Assembly (NCBI RefSeq): GCF_002287375.1
Contig: NZ_NPOA01000001.1
Coordinates: forward strand, 434,001 to 498,000
Length of the DNA stretch: 64,000 bases
Reading direction: 5' to 3'
From: Virgibacillus profundi
GTDB lineage: Bacteria; Bacillota; Bacilli; Bacillales; Amphibacillaceae
Positions within the stretch are counted from its first letter, which is position 1. Every line of letters starts with the position of its first letter. Positions 16,068-25,596 of this stretch are shown here, in pieces. The notes beneath the pieces were generated by a model that was given only the letters and a program-made list of their open reading frames with translations, made no database searches and was not told the origin of the DNA. The translations under genes and the position numbers were made by a program.

Positions 16068-16640
16068 TCATAATAAATATGGTAGGTATACAAGCAGAAT
16101 AATTACTACCCATATGACATCAACGAAGTGCCAGTAGTAGGAAAATATCTTGTGTTTTTCTCTAAATAAGGACATGGGTATTTTCCTCATGTAATGGATG
16201 AACAACACAATCATCCAACCGATCCCAAAGGCTACATGGGCTGCGTGGAGTCCAACCAACACATAGAAGGAAGACATAAAAACATTTACGCTAATTCCAT
16301 AACCATCACTGACAAACGTATAAAACTCATGAATTTCCAAGCCAAGAAAGATCATGGCAAATAATAGAGTTATTGCAAACCAGGTGATAAATTTTCTTTG
16401 ATTATTTTTTGCCAGACCCTTTTCAGCAGCTATTAATGTTCCACTGCTCGACAACAGAAAGAAGGAGGATAAAATCACACTGACAGCTTTGAAAACTTCT
16501 GTTGGATGTGGTCCTTGTTCGGCTGGTGTAAATATCAAATAGGTAGCAAACAATACGGTAAACATTATTGCCTCAGCGCCCAAATAAATCAAGAAGCCTA
16601 TTTGCTTATCCTTAAACAAAGCTGATTCATAGTCATTCAT
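16068..16640 (-). CDS. ctaE: Haem-copper oxidase subunit III
   Basis: A ~190-residue membrane protein with five helices, the usual short Bacillus CtaE/QoxC form of COX3. GFLIYLGAEAIMFTVLFATY opens the domain, and FVLVGLHAAHV-like SFYVLVGLHAAHVAFGIGW followed by YYWHFVDVIWVVIILLVYLPY is the family signature. The ATG at 16640 has AAGGAGG and overlaps the end of ctaD by eight bases; the frame upstream of it is fortuitous. Last gene of ctaC-ctaD-ctaE; no subunit IV gene follows. Confidence 0.93.
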   Translation of the reverse strand: MNDYESALFKDKQIGFLIYLGAEAIMFTVLFATYLIFTPAEQGPHPTEVFKAVSVILSSFFLLSSSGTLIAAEKGLAKNNQRKFITWFAITLLFAMIFLGLEIHEFYTFVSDGYGISVNVFMSSFYVLVGLHAAHVAFGIGWMIVLFIHYMRKIPMSLFREKHKIFSYYWHFVDVIWVVIILLVYLPYLL

Positions 16641-18552
16641 AAGAATCCTCCTTCCCATACACATGCTCACGTTCATCCGTAAACGAACGAACAATGAATA
16701 GACCTAAGACGCCTATTCCACCCACAATAGCCAGCCAATACAAGGAAAAAGTTAATCCAAGACTTAGTAAAAATAAAGCCATTGCCATCGAAATCGGGAT
16801 AAAGGATTCTGTTTCGATTGGAGCAGGTCGTGTACTTGTTGTTGTGCGTAAAGATCTATTTTCCAACTTTGTATACCATAGAGGATCTATTTCCTTAACT
16901 ATTGGCATTGGATCAAATGTCTGAACAGGTGCAGGTGATGGCACATACCATTCCAACGTTCTACCATCCCACGGGTCATTGCCCACTTTTTTACCGTTTG
17001 TATGTGTCTTATATACATTCCATACAAGAAATAACATGCTGATCCCCATTAGAAATGCACCAATTGTACTTGTGAAATTCAGAAGGAAAATCCCATCTGC
17101 CTCTGTATACGTATATACACGACGTGGCACGCCTTCAAGACCTGTTATATGCATAGGGAAAAACGTTAAATGAAACCCAATAAGAAATGTCCAAAAATGC
17201 CATCTCCCCAATTTTTCACCCAATACAAATCCGGTAATTTTTGGATACCAATAATAAAGCCCTGCAAAAATCCCAAAAATCGTTGAAGCAATAATGACAT
17301 AATGAAAATGTGCTACAACAAAGTGTGTATCATGAAATTGAAAATTTGCAGCAGAGACGGAAAGCATAACACCGGTAACTCCCCCCATAACAAAAGAAGG
17401 AATAAATCCTAATGCAAATAACATTGGTGTCGTAAATCGAACCACACCGCCCCGAATTGTAAATAACCAATTAAATACCTTTATTCCGGTTGGTACAGCT
17501 ATAGCCATTGTTGTTATCGCAAAAAATGTGTTCGCCATCGGACCAAGCCCAACCGTAAACATATGATGTGCCCAGACCATAAATCCTAAAAAGCCAATTA
17601 ATGCGATAGATATTACCATAATGGGATAACCAAAAATGACCTTTTTCGAAAAGGTTGAAATAATATCGGAAAAAACACCAAATGCCGGCAATGCCAGAAT
17701 ATAAACTTCCGGATGGCCAAAAATCCAAAATAAATGTTGCCAAAAGACAGGATCCCCTTCACTTCCTGAGAAAAACCCTGTTCCAAATTGCCGATCAAAC
17801 ATAAGTAAGTAAAGAGCAATTGCCAGTACTGAAAATGCAATGATAATAAGTAAAGAAGTAATCAAGGTTGCCCAGGCAAATAAGGGCATTCTTGTCATCT
17901 TCATACCAGGCGCACGATGCCTGATAATCGTTACAATCAGGTTAAGTGCTGTAAAGATCGTACCAAGCCCGGATATTTGCAGGCCAAATACATAAAAATC
18001 AGTACCTGCCCCTGGTGTAAATTGTTCTGTTGATAATGGGGCATAGCCTGTCCACCCTATCTCCGGAGTCATATTAATAAAGAATGAGACATTAAAGAAG
18101 ACAGATCCTGCAAAGAACAGCCAGAATCCAACCGCATTTAAAAATGGAAATGCCAGATCCCTTGCACCAATTTGCAATGGGACAACGACATTCATCAATC
18201 CAAGCAATAAAGGCATTGCCACAAAAAATATCATTAATGTGCCATGTGTTGTAAATACTTCATTATACTTTTCACCCTGAAACACCCAAAAGTCGTTATT
18301 CGGAAATGCCAGTTGCGCACGAATAAACAGCGCATCCACCCCAGCTCTAAAAAAGTAAACAATCCCAAATAAAATGTATAACGTTCCTATTTTTCGATGG
18401 TTTGTTGTTTTAACATAATCAAAAATGAGTCCAACTTTTTTCTTTTTAAGTATAAATAAACCAATTGGAATTGCCATAAGTATTGTGAAAACCCATGCAG
18501 CCATGACATCTGTTGGTACAAATAGTGTATCTCCAAATAATGGTATATCCAT
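16633..18552 (-). CDS. ctaD: Cytochrome c oxidase subunit I
   Basis: A 639-residue haem-copper oxidase subunit I with about 14 helices. The low-spin heme His is in FTTHGTLMIFFVAMPLL. GHPEVYILALPAFGVFS holds the CuB His and cross-linked Tyr, WAHHMFTVG the two other CuB His, and THFVVAHFHYV the high-spin and second low-spin heme ligands. GHPEVY makes it an A-type proton-pumping enzyme. The C-terminal extension with extra helices is typical of Bacillus CtaD. AGAGGTGA precedes the ATG. It lies between ctaC and ctaE in one transcription unit. Confidence 0.96.
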   Translation of the reverse strand: MDIPLFGDTLFVPTDVMAAWVFTILMAIPIGLFILKKKKVGLIFDYVKTTNHRKIGTLYILFGIVYFFRAGVDALFIRAQLAFPNNDFWVFQGEKYNEVFTTHGTLMIFFVAMPLLLGLMNVVVPLQIGARDLAFPFLNAVGFWLFFAGSVFFNVSFFINMTPEIGWTGYAPLSTEQFTPGAGTDFYVFGLQISGLGTIFTALNLIVTIIRHRAPGMKMTRMPLFAWATLITSLLIIIAFSVLAIALYLLMFDRQFGTGFFSGSEGDPVFWQHLFWIFGHPEVYILALPAFGVFSDIISTFSKKVIFGYPIMVISIALIGFLGFMVWAHHMFTVGLGPMANTFFAITTMAIAVPTGIKVFNWLFTIRGGVVRFTTPMLFALGFIPSFVMGGVTGVMLSVSAANFQFHDTHFVVAHFHYVIIASTIFGIFAGLYYWYPKITGFVLGEKLGRWHFWTFLIGFHLTFFPMHITGLEGVPRRVYTYTEADGIFLLNFTSTIGAFLMGISMLFLVWNVYKTHTNGKKVGNDPWDGRTLEWYVPSPAPVQTFDPMPIVKEIDPLWYTKLENRSLRTTTSTRPAPIETESFIPISMAMALFLLSLGLTFSLYWLAIVGGIGVLGLFIVRSFTDEREHVYGKEDSYE

Positions 18553-18584
18553 TTCTGTTCACCTCTTCTTAACAAATAGACAGT

Positions 18585-19271
18585 CTAATCTTCATTCACA
18601 TACCGCTCATAGTCCTCGATTGATACCACATTTGCTTCAAAAGTCATTTTGGCATGTTGAATTCCACAATACTCCGCACATTTACCTTGATATGTGCCTA
18701 TTTCGGGATTCTCGATAACATAAACCAGCTCTTCCCCCGGCAGCACGTCAACTTTCCCGCCTAAATGCGGCACCCAGAATGAGTGGATCACATCCTTGGA
18801 GTTTAAGTGCAGGATAATCGATTCTCCTTCAGGAATAACCAAATCATTTTGCACTTCCTTGCCAGTTTCATGTTCAAAGGTCCAGGAAAATTGCTGTGCA
18901 GTCACATAAATATGTGTACCTTCATGATCTGACTGGTCACCTGCTACCGGCGATTGTTCATATGTAATTGCAATTGTTGGGACCGCTAAAACAGCCAATA
19001 GCAGAATTGGGAGAATGATCCACGTTGCTTCCAGTTTTTTATTTCCTTTAACATCCTTAGGCATAAAATCCTTTTTATTGTCTGTATACCTGTATTTATA
19101 TACAAATCTCACAAATAAAACAAAGACCGTTAAAACAACGATCATCATCAGCCAAAAGCTAAAAACTATTAAAAAAGCCTGATCACTCGCTGTTTCGCTC
19201 TTTGGTTCCAGAACTGCAATATTGCATCCTGTCAACAGTAATAGGCTCAGCAGTAGTCCTAATTTTTTCAT
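18585..19271 (-). CDS. ctaC: Cytochrome c oxidase subunit II with CuA site
   Basis: A ~228-residue lipoprotein: signal LGLLLSLLLLTGC with lipobox LTGC, two membrane helices (about 40-65 and 85-105), then a cupredoxin domain. The CuA ligands are present: His in IHSFWVPHLGG and CAEYCGIQHAKM with both Cys, His and Met. So it accepts electrons from cytochrome c, not quinol (QoxA lacks these Cys). Unlike B. subtilis CtaC it has no C-terminal cytochrome c domain, so a separate cytochrome c is needed. The ATG at 19271 is favoured over TTG at 19283; neither has a strong ribosome binding site. Confidence 0.93.
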   Translation of the reverse strand: MKKLGLLLSLLLLTGCNIAVLEPKSETASDQAFLIVFSFWLMMIVVLTVFVLFVRFVYKYRYTDNKKDFMPKDVKGNKKLEATWIILPILLLAVLAVPTIAITYEQSPVAGDQSDHEGTHIYVTAQQFSWTFEHETGKEVQNDLVIPEGESIILHLNSKDVIHSFWVPHLGGKVDVLPGEELVYVIENPEIGTYQGKCAEYCGIQHAKMTFEANVVSIEDYERYVNED

Positions 19272-19360
19272 CGTTGTTCGCAACCTTTTTAAAATAGTAG
19301 TTGTTTTGCCATTTCCCGAACGAAGTCGGCTATAAACATTTTCGGGGTGGTGTATCTAGT

Positions 19361-19560
19361 TGCAAGGCGATATATTCTGCACTCCGGGGGGTATTTTCTC
19401 TCCGGGCGATATTTCTGCGCTCCGGATGATATATTTTCCCTCCGGACGATATTTCTGCGCTCCCGCTGATATATTTCCCCTCCGGACGATATTTCTGTGC
19501 TCCAGATGATATATTTCCCCTCCGGACGATATTTCTGTGCTCCGGACGATAAACTTGGCA
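19361..19560. repeat. Tandem array of ten 20-bp units
   Basis: Ten units repeat at exactly 20 bp. The core TCCGGACGATATTTCTGCGC alternates with a variant TCCGGATGATATATTTTCCC, giving a 40-bp higher-order pattern; units at the left edge are decayed. Each unit starts with the palindrome TCCGGA in its best copies. Located between ctaC and the phasin-like gene. The Arg/Tyr/Gly-rich frames across it are products of the repeat, not genes. Confidence 0.93.
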
Positions 19561-19608
19561 TTCGCCATGCCTTAGCTCCACTTATGCAGAAAGAAATATG
19601 GATTTAAT

Positions 19609-19640
19609 AAAAAAAGTGAACCATTTTACAGGTCCACTCT
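19609..19640 (-). terminator. Terminator after the UbiB/phasin pair
   Basis: AGTGGACC pairs with GGTTCACT around a T/A-rich loop and is followed by seven T residues on the minus strand. Confidence 0.85.
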
Positions 19641-19648
19641 TTCATGTA

Positions 19649-19951
19649 TTATTCTTTTTCGTTTAATTTTTCTTCCAACTCTGTAATGCGTGCTCTAAGT
19701 TCATTAATGTCTTCCTTTGTTGCGACGCCCATGTCTTTTGCCATTTTTTGTGTTTGTTCGAATTGCTTTGTGCTCCATTCGTCTTTTTTCATTTCACCTT
19801 TTTCAACAAATTTCTGCATGACAGATCTTGCCTGGTCTGATGTAAGTTCATTTTTATCAACTAATTCCTGCAGCTTTTGATCAAACTTTTCCTTACTGCT
19901 GACTGCAGCACCAAGCCCCAGCAAGAATCCTTTTTTGAGAATTTCATTCAT
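19649..19951 (-). CDS. Phasin/PhaF-like helical protein
   Basis: A 100-residue protein that is almost wholly helical: a glycine-containing hydrophobic start (LLGLGAAVSSKEKFDQKLQE), a charged middle, and a C-terminal coiled coil (DINELRARITELEEKLNEKE). It fits the polyhydroxyalkanoate synthesis regulator/phasin-like family that in Bacillaceae often follows a UbiB-like kinase gene. GAGGGGG lies eight bases before the ATG at 19951. It starts 14 bases after the kinase stop, so the two form an operon. Confidence 0.82.
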   Translation of the reverse strand: MNEILKKGFLLGLGAAVSSKEKFDQKLQELVDKNELTSDQARSVMQKFVEKGEMKKDEWSTKQFEQTQKMAKDMGVATKEDINELRARITELEEKLNEKE

Positions 19952-19964
19952 CTCCAACACCCCC

Positions 19965-21608
19965 TCACATTCTATTCCTAATCATACGAAAATGCTTAAA
20001 CAGGATAATACTTATTATAACAATAAATATGACTGTTATTACGGAAGCAATTATTATCATACCTGGTAGACTGAGGATCAATCCATAACTTACTGTTCCA
20101 ATTCCTATTACTACCATAATAAATGAAATCACCTCAAGGAGTAAATAAAAGTGATGCTTGAATTTCATCTGCTGCTTTTCTTTCTCCCATTGTCTATCCT
20201 TTTCCCCACTCTCCAGCCAATTTAACATCGCCCGCGGAAATGATAATAGCGGTTCTACCGTTTCTTTTGCATATTGTTTATAAAAAATCTCCACTAAATT
20301 TTTACTCCCAAACCATTTCTTTATTTTTGGTTTGGCCCATGCTTCCATATCGATATCAGGATATATCGCAAATAAAATCCCAACCACAATCGATATTGCT
20401 CTTCCTAAATAGGCATAATCTGCGGGCAATTGGATTGGTTGATTTTTTACAAGACTGATTATTTCTTCTTTCAATTGATCCAATGTTTGTGCATCCATAT
20501 TATTAAATGACCCATTCTGATACATTTCCAGTGTTTGCTTCATTGTTTTTTTTAGGTTCTTTTTATTTGCATTTGGCAGGATAAAATTCATTTCATCCAA
20601 AGCTTCAAATACAATATCATAATTATCTATAATTAACCCTTGGACAAACAGTTTAAAATAATGCGTGTCCTGCTTCGTTATCTCCCGAACCATCCCAAAA
20701 TCAATAATCCCAATCCTGCCATCTTTTTTAATTAAAACATTTCCTGCATGGGGATCTGCATGGAATTTACCGACATTTAAAAACTGATCCAGATAAAAAT
20801 CAAACAAGTTCTTTGCTGTTTGCTCCACATTGATATGATGCCTTTTCATAAATTTCAAATCCGTAATTTTCGTTCCATCTATCCATTCCATTACTAGTAC
20901 TTTTTTTGTACTCAATTCATTATAGTAGGAAGGAATATGTATGGATTCATTATCTTTATAACGTTCTTTGAAATATTCTCCGAAGCCTAATTCCTTTTCA
21001 AAATCCAGTTCCCTGTCCATCACATATATAAGCTCACGGTAAAGTGCTTTCAAATCTGCTGTTTTACCAAATGAAGTAAAGACAGATAAAATCCAGAAAA
21101 CAATATTTAATGCTCTAAAATCCTTATGAAAGATCTCCTGAATCCGATAACGCTGTACTTTAATCGCAACATGTGTCCCATCCTTTAATATTGCCCGGTA
21201 AACCTCACCAATGGAAGCGGAAGCAATGGAAGACTTTTCTATTACCTTTAGATGGTCATAAATTTCCGTGCCCCATTCCTTTTCCAGTAAAAATTTGGCA
21301 TAATTGAATTCCATTGGCGGTACACGATCCACTAATCCAGTAAGCTCTTTAATAAAAACATCAGGCATAAAATCAGTTCTTGTACTCAGGAATTGGCCTA
21401 CTTTAATTAAAACGCCACCTAGTCTTACAGCCTTTATTCGATATTCCTTTGCCAATTTCACTAATAGTTTATCCCATTTTTTCTTTGTTCTTTCATCCCA
21501 GATACGATGACGAAAGTGAAATAAAGCTATTTGAAAAATAAATTTCACCGCCAGCCAAACAATAACGGTGCAACGATAAATCAGACTATATTTTAAAGAA
21601 TTCCTCAC
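19965..21608 (-). CDS. AarF/UbiB (ABC1) family kinase-like protein
   Basis: A ~547-residue atypical kinase. The family's KxGQ motif (LIKVGQFLSTRTDFMP) is near 70-85, the A-rich loop ASIASASIGEV-like SSIASASIGEVYRA near 130, catalytic HADPHAGNVLI near 285 and IDFGMV just after. Two helices at the C-terminus anchor it to the membrane. UbiB homologues act as ATPases helping lipid/quinone metabolism; here the organism uses menaquinone, so the exact role is open. The GTG at 21608 is preferred because the upstream GTG at 21617 is part of the GATGAGGTG ribosome binding site. Confidence 0.9.
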   Translation of the reverse strand: MRNSLKYSLIYRCTVIVWLAVKFIFQIALFHFRHRIWDERTKKKWDKLLVKLAKEYRIKAVRLGGVLIKVGQFLSTRTDFMPDVFIKELTGLVDRVPPMEFNYAKFLLEKEWGTEIYDHLKVIEKSSIASASIGEVYRAILKDGTHVAIKVQRYRIQEIFHKDFRALNIVFWILSVFTSFGKTADLKALYRELIYVMDRELDFEKELGFGEYFKERYKDNESIHIPSYYNELSTKKVLVMEWIDGTKITDLKFMKRHHINVEQTAKNLFDFYLDQFLNVGKFHADPHAGNVLIKKDGRIGIIDFGMVREITKQDTHYFKLFVQGLIIDNYDIVFEALDEMNFILPNANKKNLKKTMKQTLEMYQNGSFNNMDAQTLDQLKEEIISLVKNQPIQLPADYAYLGRAISIVVGILFAIYPDIDMEAWAKPKIKKWFGSKNLVEIFYKQYAKETVEPLLSFPRAMLNWLESGEKDRQWEKEKQQMKFKHHFYLLLEVISFIMVVIGIGTVSYGLILSLPGMIIIASVITVIFIVIISIILFKHFRMIRNRM

Positions 21609-21736
21609 AAATAACACCTCATCATACTTTACCCTATCATAATTTTATTATAACACTTTATAATTTCCGTAAAATAATATACATCTATCTATTCTTCCAT
21701 TATAATAGGTGAATATAGAATCATCAGGAGGTACAT

Positions 21737-23077
21737 ATGAAACATAATTATTCTATAGCTGATCATATAAAATTCATTATCCCATCATTACTAGGGATAT
21801 TTTTATTCATGTCTCCCGTGAAAACAGATAATGGATTCACCATACCAATTGCGCTTTTAGCAGAATGGGTTCAGGTCCTACTCGCAAATCAGCTGTCAGC
21901 CATCATGACATTTATCATTTTAATTACTGCTGTTTTTACAGTATTAGCCAAGTTCTTAGGGAAAAATGCATTTTCAAAAACTCCCTTTTTCCAAAAACTA
22001 TTTTATGTTAGTGGATTTTGGACTGTAACAAGAGTAGTTGCAGCCGTGTTTGCGATAATGGTCTATTTCGAATTAGGTCCTGAAGCAATTCATGGTGAAG
22101 TAACCGGACAAACACTTATGGGATTATTGCATGTATTGTTTTCTGTCTTTTTATTCGCTGGACTATTTTTGCCATTGTTAATGAACTTTGGTTTACTTGA
22201 GCTTTTTGGAACATTAATGACAAAAATAATGAGGCCATTATTCAAGCTGCCTGGACGTTCATCAATTGATGCTTTGGCATCCTGGATTGGTGACGGCACA
22301 ATTGGCGTGCTTTTAACAAGTAAACAATATGAGGATGGCTATTATACAAAAAGAGAAGCAGCTGTTATTGGGACAACATTCTCGATCGTTTCCATTACAT
22401 TTACACTGGTTATTATTACAGAGGTAGGCCTTGAGCATATGTTTGTTCCTTTTTATGCAACTGTCTTTGTAGCCGGGTTGGTTGCTGCATTAATTATGCC
22501 GCGGATTCCGCCACTTTCAAGAAAAGCAGACACTTATATAACAGATTCAACTGGGGTAGATGAAAAGATTCCTGAGGAACATAATGTCTTTTCATATGGC
22601 TATCAAAAAGCATTGGATCGTGGAAAAAAAGAATCAAGTGTTTATAAGTTCGCTAAGGAAGGCGGACAAAATATTTTAGATATGTGGATGGGTGTTGCAC
22701 CTGTTGTTATGGCATTTGGGTTGGTTGCTTTGATTATCGCTGAATTTACACCAGTGTTTCAATGGCTGGGAATGCCATTTATCCCATTATTGGAATTGAT
22801 GCAAATACCGCATGCCGCTGCTGCTTCCGAAACAATTTTAATCGGCTTTGCGGATATGTTCCTGCCGGCTATTATCGGTGCATCAATCGAGGCGGAAATT
22901 ACCAGGTTTATCATCGCAGCACTATCCGTCACACAGTTAATCTACATGTCTGAGGTCGGTGGATTGCTTTTAGGTTCAAAAGTTCCCGTGTCGTTTATAG
23001 ATTTATTTATTATATTCCTGCTGCGTACACTCATAACACTACCAGTCATTACACTGATTGCACATATGATATTTTGA
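21737..23077 (+). CDS. YjiH family nucleoside-recognition (Gate) membrane protein
   Basis: A 446-residue protein with about ten helices and two Gate (nucleoside recognition) domains. DALASWIGDGTIGVLLTSKQ near 180-200 and FADMFLPAIIGASIEAEITR near 375-395 are the paired Gate motifs. YjiH-type proteins are assumed to be transporters; substrate unknown. AGGAGG precedes the ATG. Monocistronic, divergent from the UbiB-like gene, and followed by a 52-bp repeat array rather than a clear terminator. Confidence 0.88.
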   Translation: MKHNYSIADHIKFIIPSLLGIFLFMSPVKTDNGFTIPIALLAEWVQVLLANQLSAIMTFIILITAVFTVLAKFLGKNAFSKTPFFQKLFYVSGFWTVTRVVAAVFAIMVYFELGPEAIHGEVTGQTLMGLLHVLFSVFLFAGLFLPLLMNFGLLELFGTLMTKIMRPLFKLPGRSSIDALASWIGDGTIGVLLTSKQYEDGYYTKREAAVIGTTFSIVSITFTLVIITEVGLEHMFVPFYATVFVAGLVAALIMPRIPPLSRKADTYITDSTGVDEKIPEEHNVFSYGYQKALDRGKKESSVYKFAKEGGQNILDMWMGVAPVVMAFGLVALIIAEFTPVFQWLGMPFIPLLELMQIPHAAAASETILIGFADMFLPAIIGASIEAEITRFIIAALSVTQLIYMSEVGGLLLGSKVPVSFIDLFIIFLLRTLITLPVITLIAHMIF

Positions 23078-23120
23078 ATTTGAGAAGGTTGTTAGTGACA
23101 CAAAAGATATTTAAGAGGAC

Positions 23121-23357
23121 GCTTGGGCGCATAGCAACTTTTTATGTGACCGTTTGTGCTCGTTTCGACTTCGTTTGGGCATATAGATGCGTTCTATGTG
23201 ACCGTTCGCGCCTGTTTCGACTTCGATTGGGCATATAGATGCATTCTATGTGACTGTTCGCGCCTGTTTCGACTTCGATTGGGCATATAGATGCGTTCTA
23301 TGTGACCGTTTGTGCCTGTTTCGACTTCATTTGGGCATATAGATGCATTCTATCCTA
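23121..23357. repeat. Tandem array of 52-bp units
   Basis: Units beginning TTGGGCATATAGATGCGTTC recur at 23175, 23227, 23279 and 23331, each exactly 52 bp apart, with a decayed first copy at 23123. The second half of each unit contains CCTGTTTCGACTTCG. It lies directly after the YjiH-type gene. Confidence 0.93.
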
Positions 23358-23454
23358 AGATCCACACAGCGCATTTCTGGATTTGTATCTTGTGTCGCAT
23401 ATTACATTCACTGCAAACAAAGATCAGGACTCTTTTTAAAAAGTATAAAAAATA

Positions 23455-23495
23455 CAAAAAGCAGACAATCAGCAATTGATTGTCTGCTTTTCTAT
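23455..23495. terminator. Bidirectional terminator hairpin
   Basis: AAAAGCAGACAATCA and TGATTGTCTGCTTTT form a 15-bp stem with a 5-base loop. A and T runs on both sides make it usable from both strands, for the SDR gene on the minus side. Confidence 0.85.
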
Positions 23496-23530
23496 ATTTT
23501 AAAAAAAGGGGGGGTAATTAGTTATACGAT

Positions 23531-24358
23531 TCATCTGAATTTTTGTTTCGTTATTTCTGTTATTTTTTTCGTAATTAATGAAGTATCTTTTGGAATTTCC
23601 TGATCAACCTTTTCATATTCCGATTCCTTTTCGACAAAGTTCGGATTATAGCCCAGTTGCTCTGCCATTAACCTCATAAATTGATAATAACTTTTACTTT
23701 CAGATTGGCCGGTATTATAAACACCTGTCACATCATTTTGAACCAATTCAGTAATAACACTCGCCAGATCCTCTACATGGACAAAGGTTCGAATTAGATC
23801 ATCCCGAAAGGCAATCGATTTATCTGATCGTAAATGATAGGATAATTTATCTGTTCGATCATCCAATTTTCCAATTTGATTTTCTCCATAGATGGGGCCT
23901 GCTCTGAGAATGACGTAATTTGATAATTCGTTGTTTATCAAGTGCTCTGCTTTTATCTTTGCATTTGTATAACTGCTGAATAGATGATCATCAGGCAATG
24001 TTGACAAGGAGTCCTCCTCATCATAAGGCCCTTTACCATCACTGTATACAAAGTCTGAAGAAATATAAATGAGCTTTGTTTCCGGTGTTAGAAATGTGAG
24101 TAAGTGCATCAATCCCTGATCTGTTAACATATGTTCATTCGGACCGTCCATTACCGACCAAATGACCACATCCGGATTTTCCTGCTTGTAATAGCTCGAA
24201 AATGATTCGGGCTCATTTATATCAAGTTTGTAAAGTTCATCAAATAATGACGGTTCCCTTAAATAGGTTCCACTTACATTGATCGATGGTATTTTCCGCA
24301 AGCTTTTATATACCGAAGCCCCGACATATCCATTCGCACCAAATACACAAACCTTCAT
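23531..24358 (-). CDS. RmlD-like NAD(P)-dependent sugar reductase/epimerase
   Basis: A 275-residue extended SDR. VFGANGYVGASVY at 4-16 is the nucleotide-binding motif, YISSDFVYSDGKGPYDEED near 107-125 the RmlD-type region, and YTNAKIKAE near 138-146 holds the active-site Tyr and Lys. Closest in pattern to dTDP-4-dehydrorhamnose reductase, but alone without rml genes, so the substrate is uncertain. AAGGAAGG precedes the ATG. It follows the acyltransferase gene by 32 bases and may share its transcript, which hints at envelope polysaccharide modification. Confidence 0.85.
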   Translation of the reverse strand: MKVCVFGANGYVGASVYKSLRKIPSINVSGTYLREPSLFDELYKLDINEPESFSSYYKQENPDVVIWSVMDGPNEHMLTDQGLMHLLTFLTPETKLIYISSDFVYSDGKGPYDEEDSLSTLPDDHLFSSYTNAKIKAEHLINNELSNYVILRAGPIYGENQIGKLDDRTDKLSYHLRSDKSIAFRDDLIRTFVHVEDLASVITELVQNDVTGVYNTGQSESKSYYQFMRLMAEQLGYNPNFVEKESEYEKVDQEIPKDTSLITKKITEITKQKFR

Positions 24359-24390
24359 GATAACACCTTCCTTTTATTACTTTTAAAATA

Positions 24391-25410
24391 TTAGGAGTCT
24401 GTCTGTGTTGAATTCTTGTTTGCCCTTTGTTTAACAGCATTTTTTATAATGGAATTTTTACCTTCGATCATCGGCTGCCATATTCCCAGAACTGGCTTAC
24501 TAGATAAAACAAGTACGATTAATCCTGAGATTGCTGCAAGACCAATTAAATCCACTAAATTATTAACTTCAAATAATCCTGCCTGACGGAAATATTGAAT
24601 GAAAAATCCATGTAAAAGATATACATACAATGTTCTAGTCCCCAGCTTGGAAACTTTCAATTGATTAGCAGGTACCCATGCCAGAATACTAGCTGTCATA
24701 ACGGCTGCAGTTATATAGACTGCCAGGCGTGCAATTCCACCAAATTCCGCCATTCCTAAATCACCATAGGATTTTGAAGCCAATAGCCATCCTGAATTAA
24801 ACTCAGGAGCATAATAGATTGCTGCAGCTACTAAAGCCATAACCACAAGTGATGCTGCCTTTGCAGCTCTGTGTTTCACCCACATAATCTGTTTTTCCGT
24901 AATCCAATAACCAATCAGGAAAAACGGGAAAAAGACAAATGTACGTGACAGGCTGAATGCATGACCAATTTCACCAAAATAGCCAACAATAACACCTATT
25001 AAAACTGCAATCATAACACTTAGTGCAGCTGGTATTTTTTTAAACCAAAATAAGAGTATATGCCAGCTGAATAAGCTAAACAGGAACCATAGTGACCAAT
25101 GGGGATAAAACATTCCCGTCTGCCAGCCTTCTTTTCCTATAAAGAAATAATATCCTGTATAGAGTAGCTGAAAAATTAAATATGGAAACAATAACTTTTT
25201 AGCTAATTTGATAATATAATCCTTATTCCCTGATCCTTTCGCAAAAAAACCTGAAAGCAAAATAAATGCAGGCATATGAAATGTGTAAATCCACATATAT
25301 AATGTATTCATCCCTTGTGATCCATCAACAAACGGCTGAATCATGTGACCAAATACTACTAAAAAAATCAATAATACTTTTGCATTATCTAAAAATGCAT
25401 TCCTCTTCAT
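24391..25410 (-). CDS. Acyltransferase family 3 (O-acetyltransferase) membrane protein
   Basis: A 339-residue integral membrane acyltransferase with about ten helices. It begins RNAFLDNAKVLLIFLVVFGH, with the conserved His in VVFGHMIQP near residue 22; PHWSLWFLFSLFSWHILLFW lies near 105. This is the fucose-4-O-acetylase-like branch of the family, which transfers acetyl groups to surface glycans. AAAGGGATGAG precedes the ATG. The next gene is the RmlD-like reductase, so both may decorate one polymer; the target is unknown. Confidence 0.87.
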   Translation of the reverse strand: MKRNAFLDNAKVLLIFLVVFGHMIQPFVDGSQGMNTLYMWIYTFHMPAFILLSGFFAKGSGNKDYIIKLAKKLLFPYLIFQLLYTGYYFFIGKEGWQTGMFYPHWSLWFLFSLFSWHILLFWFKKIPAALSVMIAVLIGVIVGYFGEIGHAFSLSRTFVFFPFFLIGYWITEKQIMWVKHRAAKAASLVVMALVAAAIYYAPEFNSGWLLASKSYGDLGMAEFGGIARLAVYITAAVMTASILAWVPANQLKVSKLGTRTLYVYLLHGFFIQYFRQAGLFEVNNLVDLIGLAAISGLIVLVLSSKPVLGIWQPMIEGKNSIIKNAVKQRANKNSTQTDS

Positions 25411-25596
25411 TGCTTCTCATCCCTTTTGTGTTAATAACATGTGTATTATCCACTCTACCCGTTTTCAATAGAAGATACGTGTAATTTGCACCGATTTTAT
25501 GGAGTTGTTATTGATTTGTAAGTGGAATGAAATAATGAAGCAACTTTGTAAAATGATTGGTGAAAATTGGATGGGCGTAAGTGATGGGGCTGGGAC

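Noticed and set aside
16641-16694. Extended N-terminus of subunit III
   Set aside because: Those 18 codons lie within ctaD; AAGGAGG and family length point to ATG 16640.
19289-19581. Three overlapping Arg/Tyr/Gly-rich frames
   Set aside because: All three frames stay open only because the 20-bp repeat lacks stops; the composition is that of the repeat.
23121-23357. CRISPR-like array of 52-bp units
   Set aside because: The whole 52-bp unit is repeated with no unique spacers and no cas genes are near.
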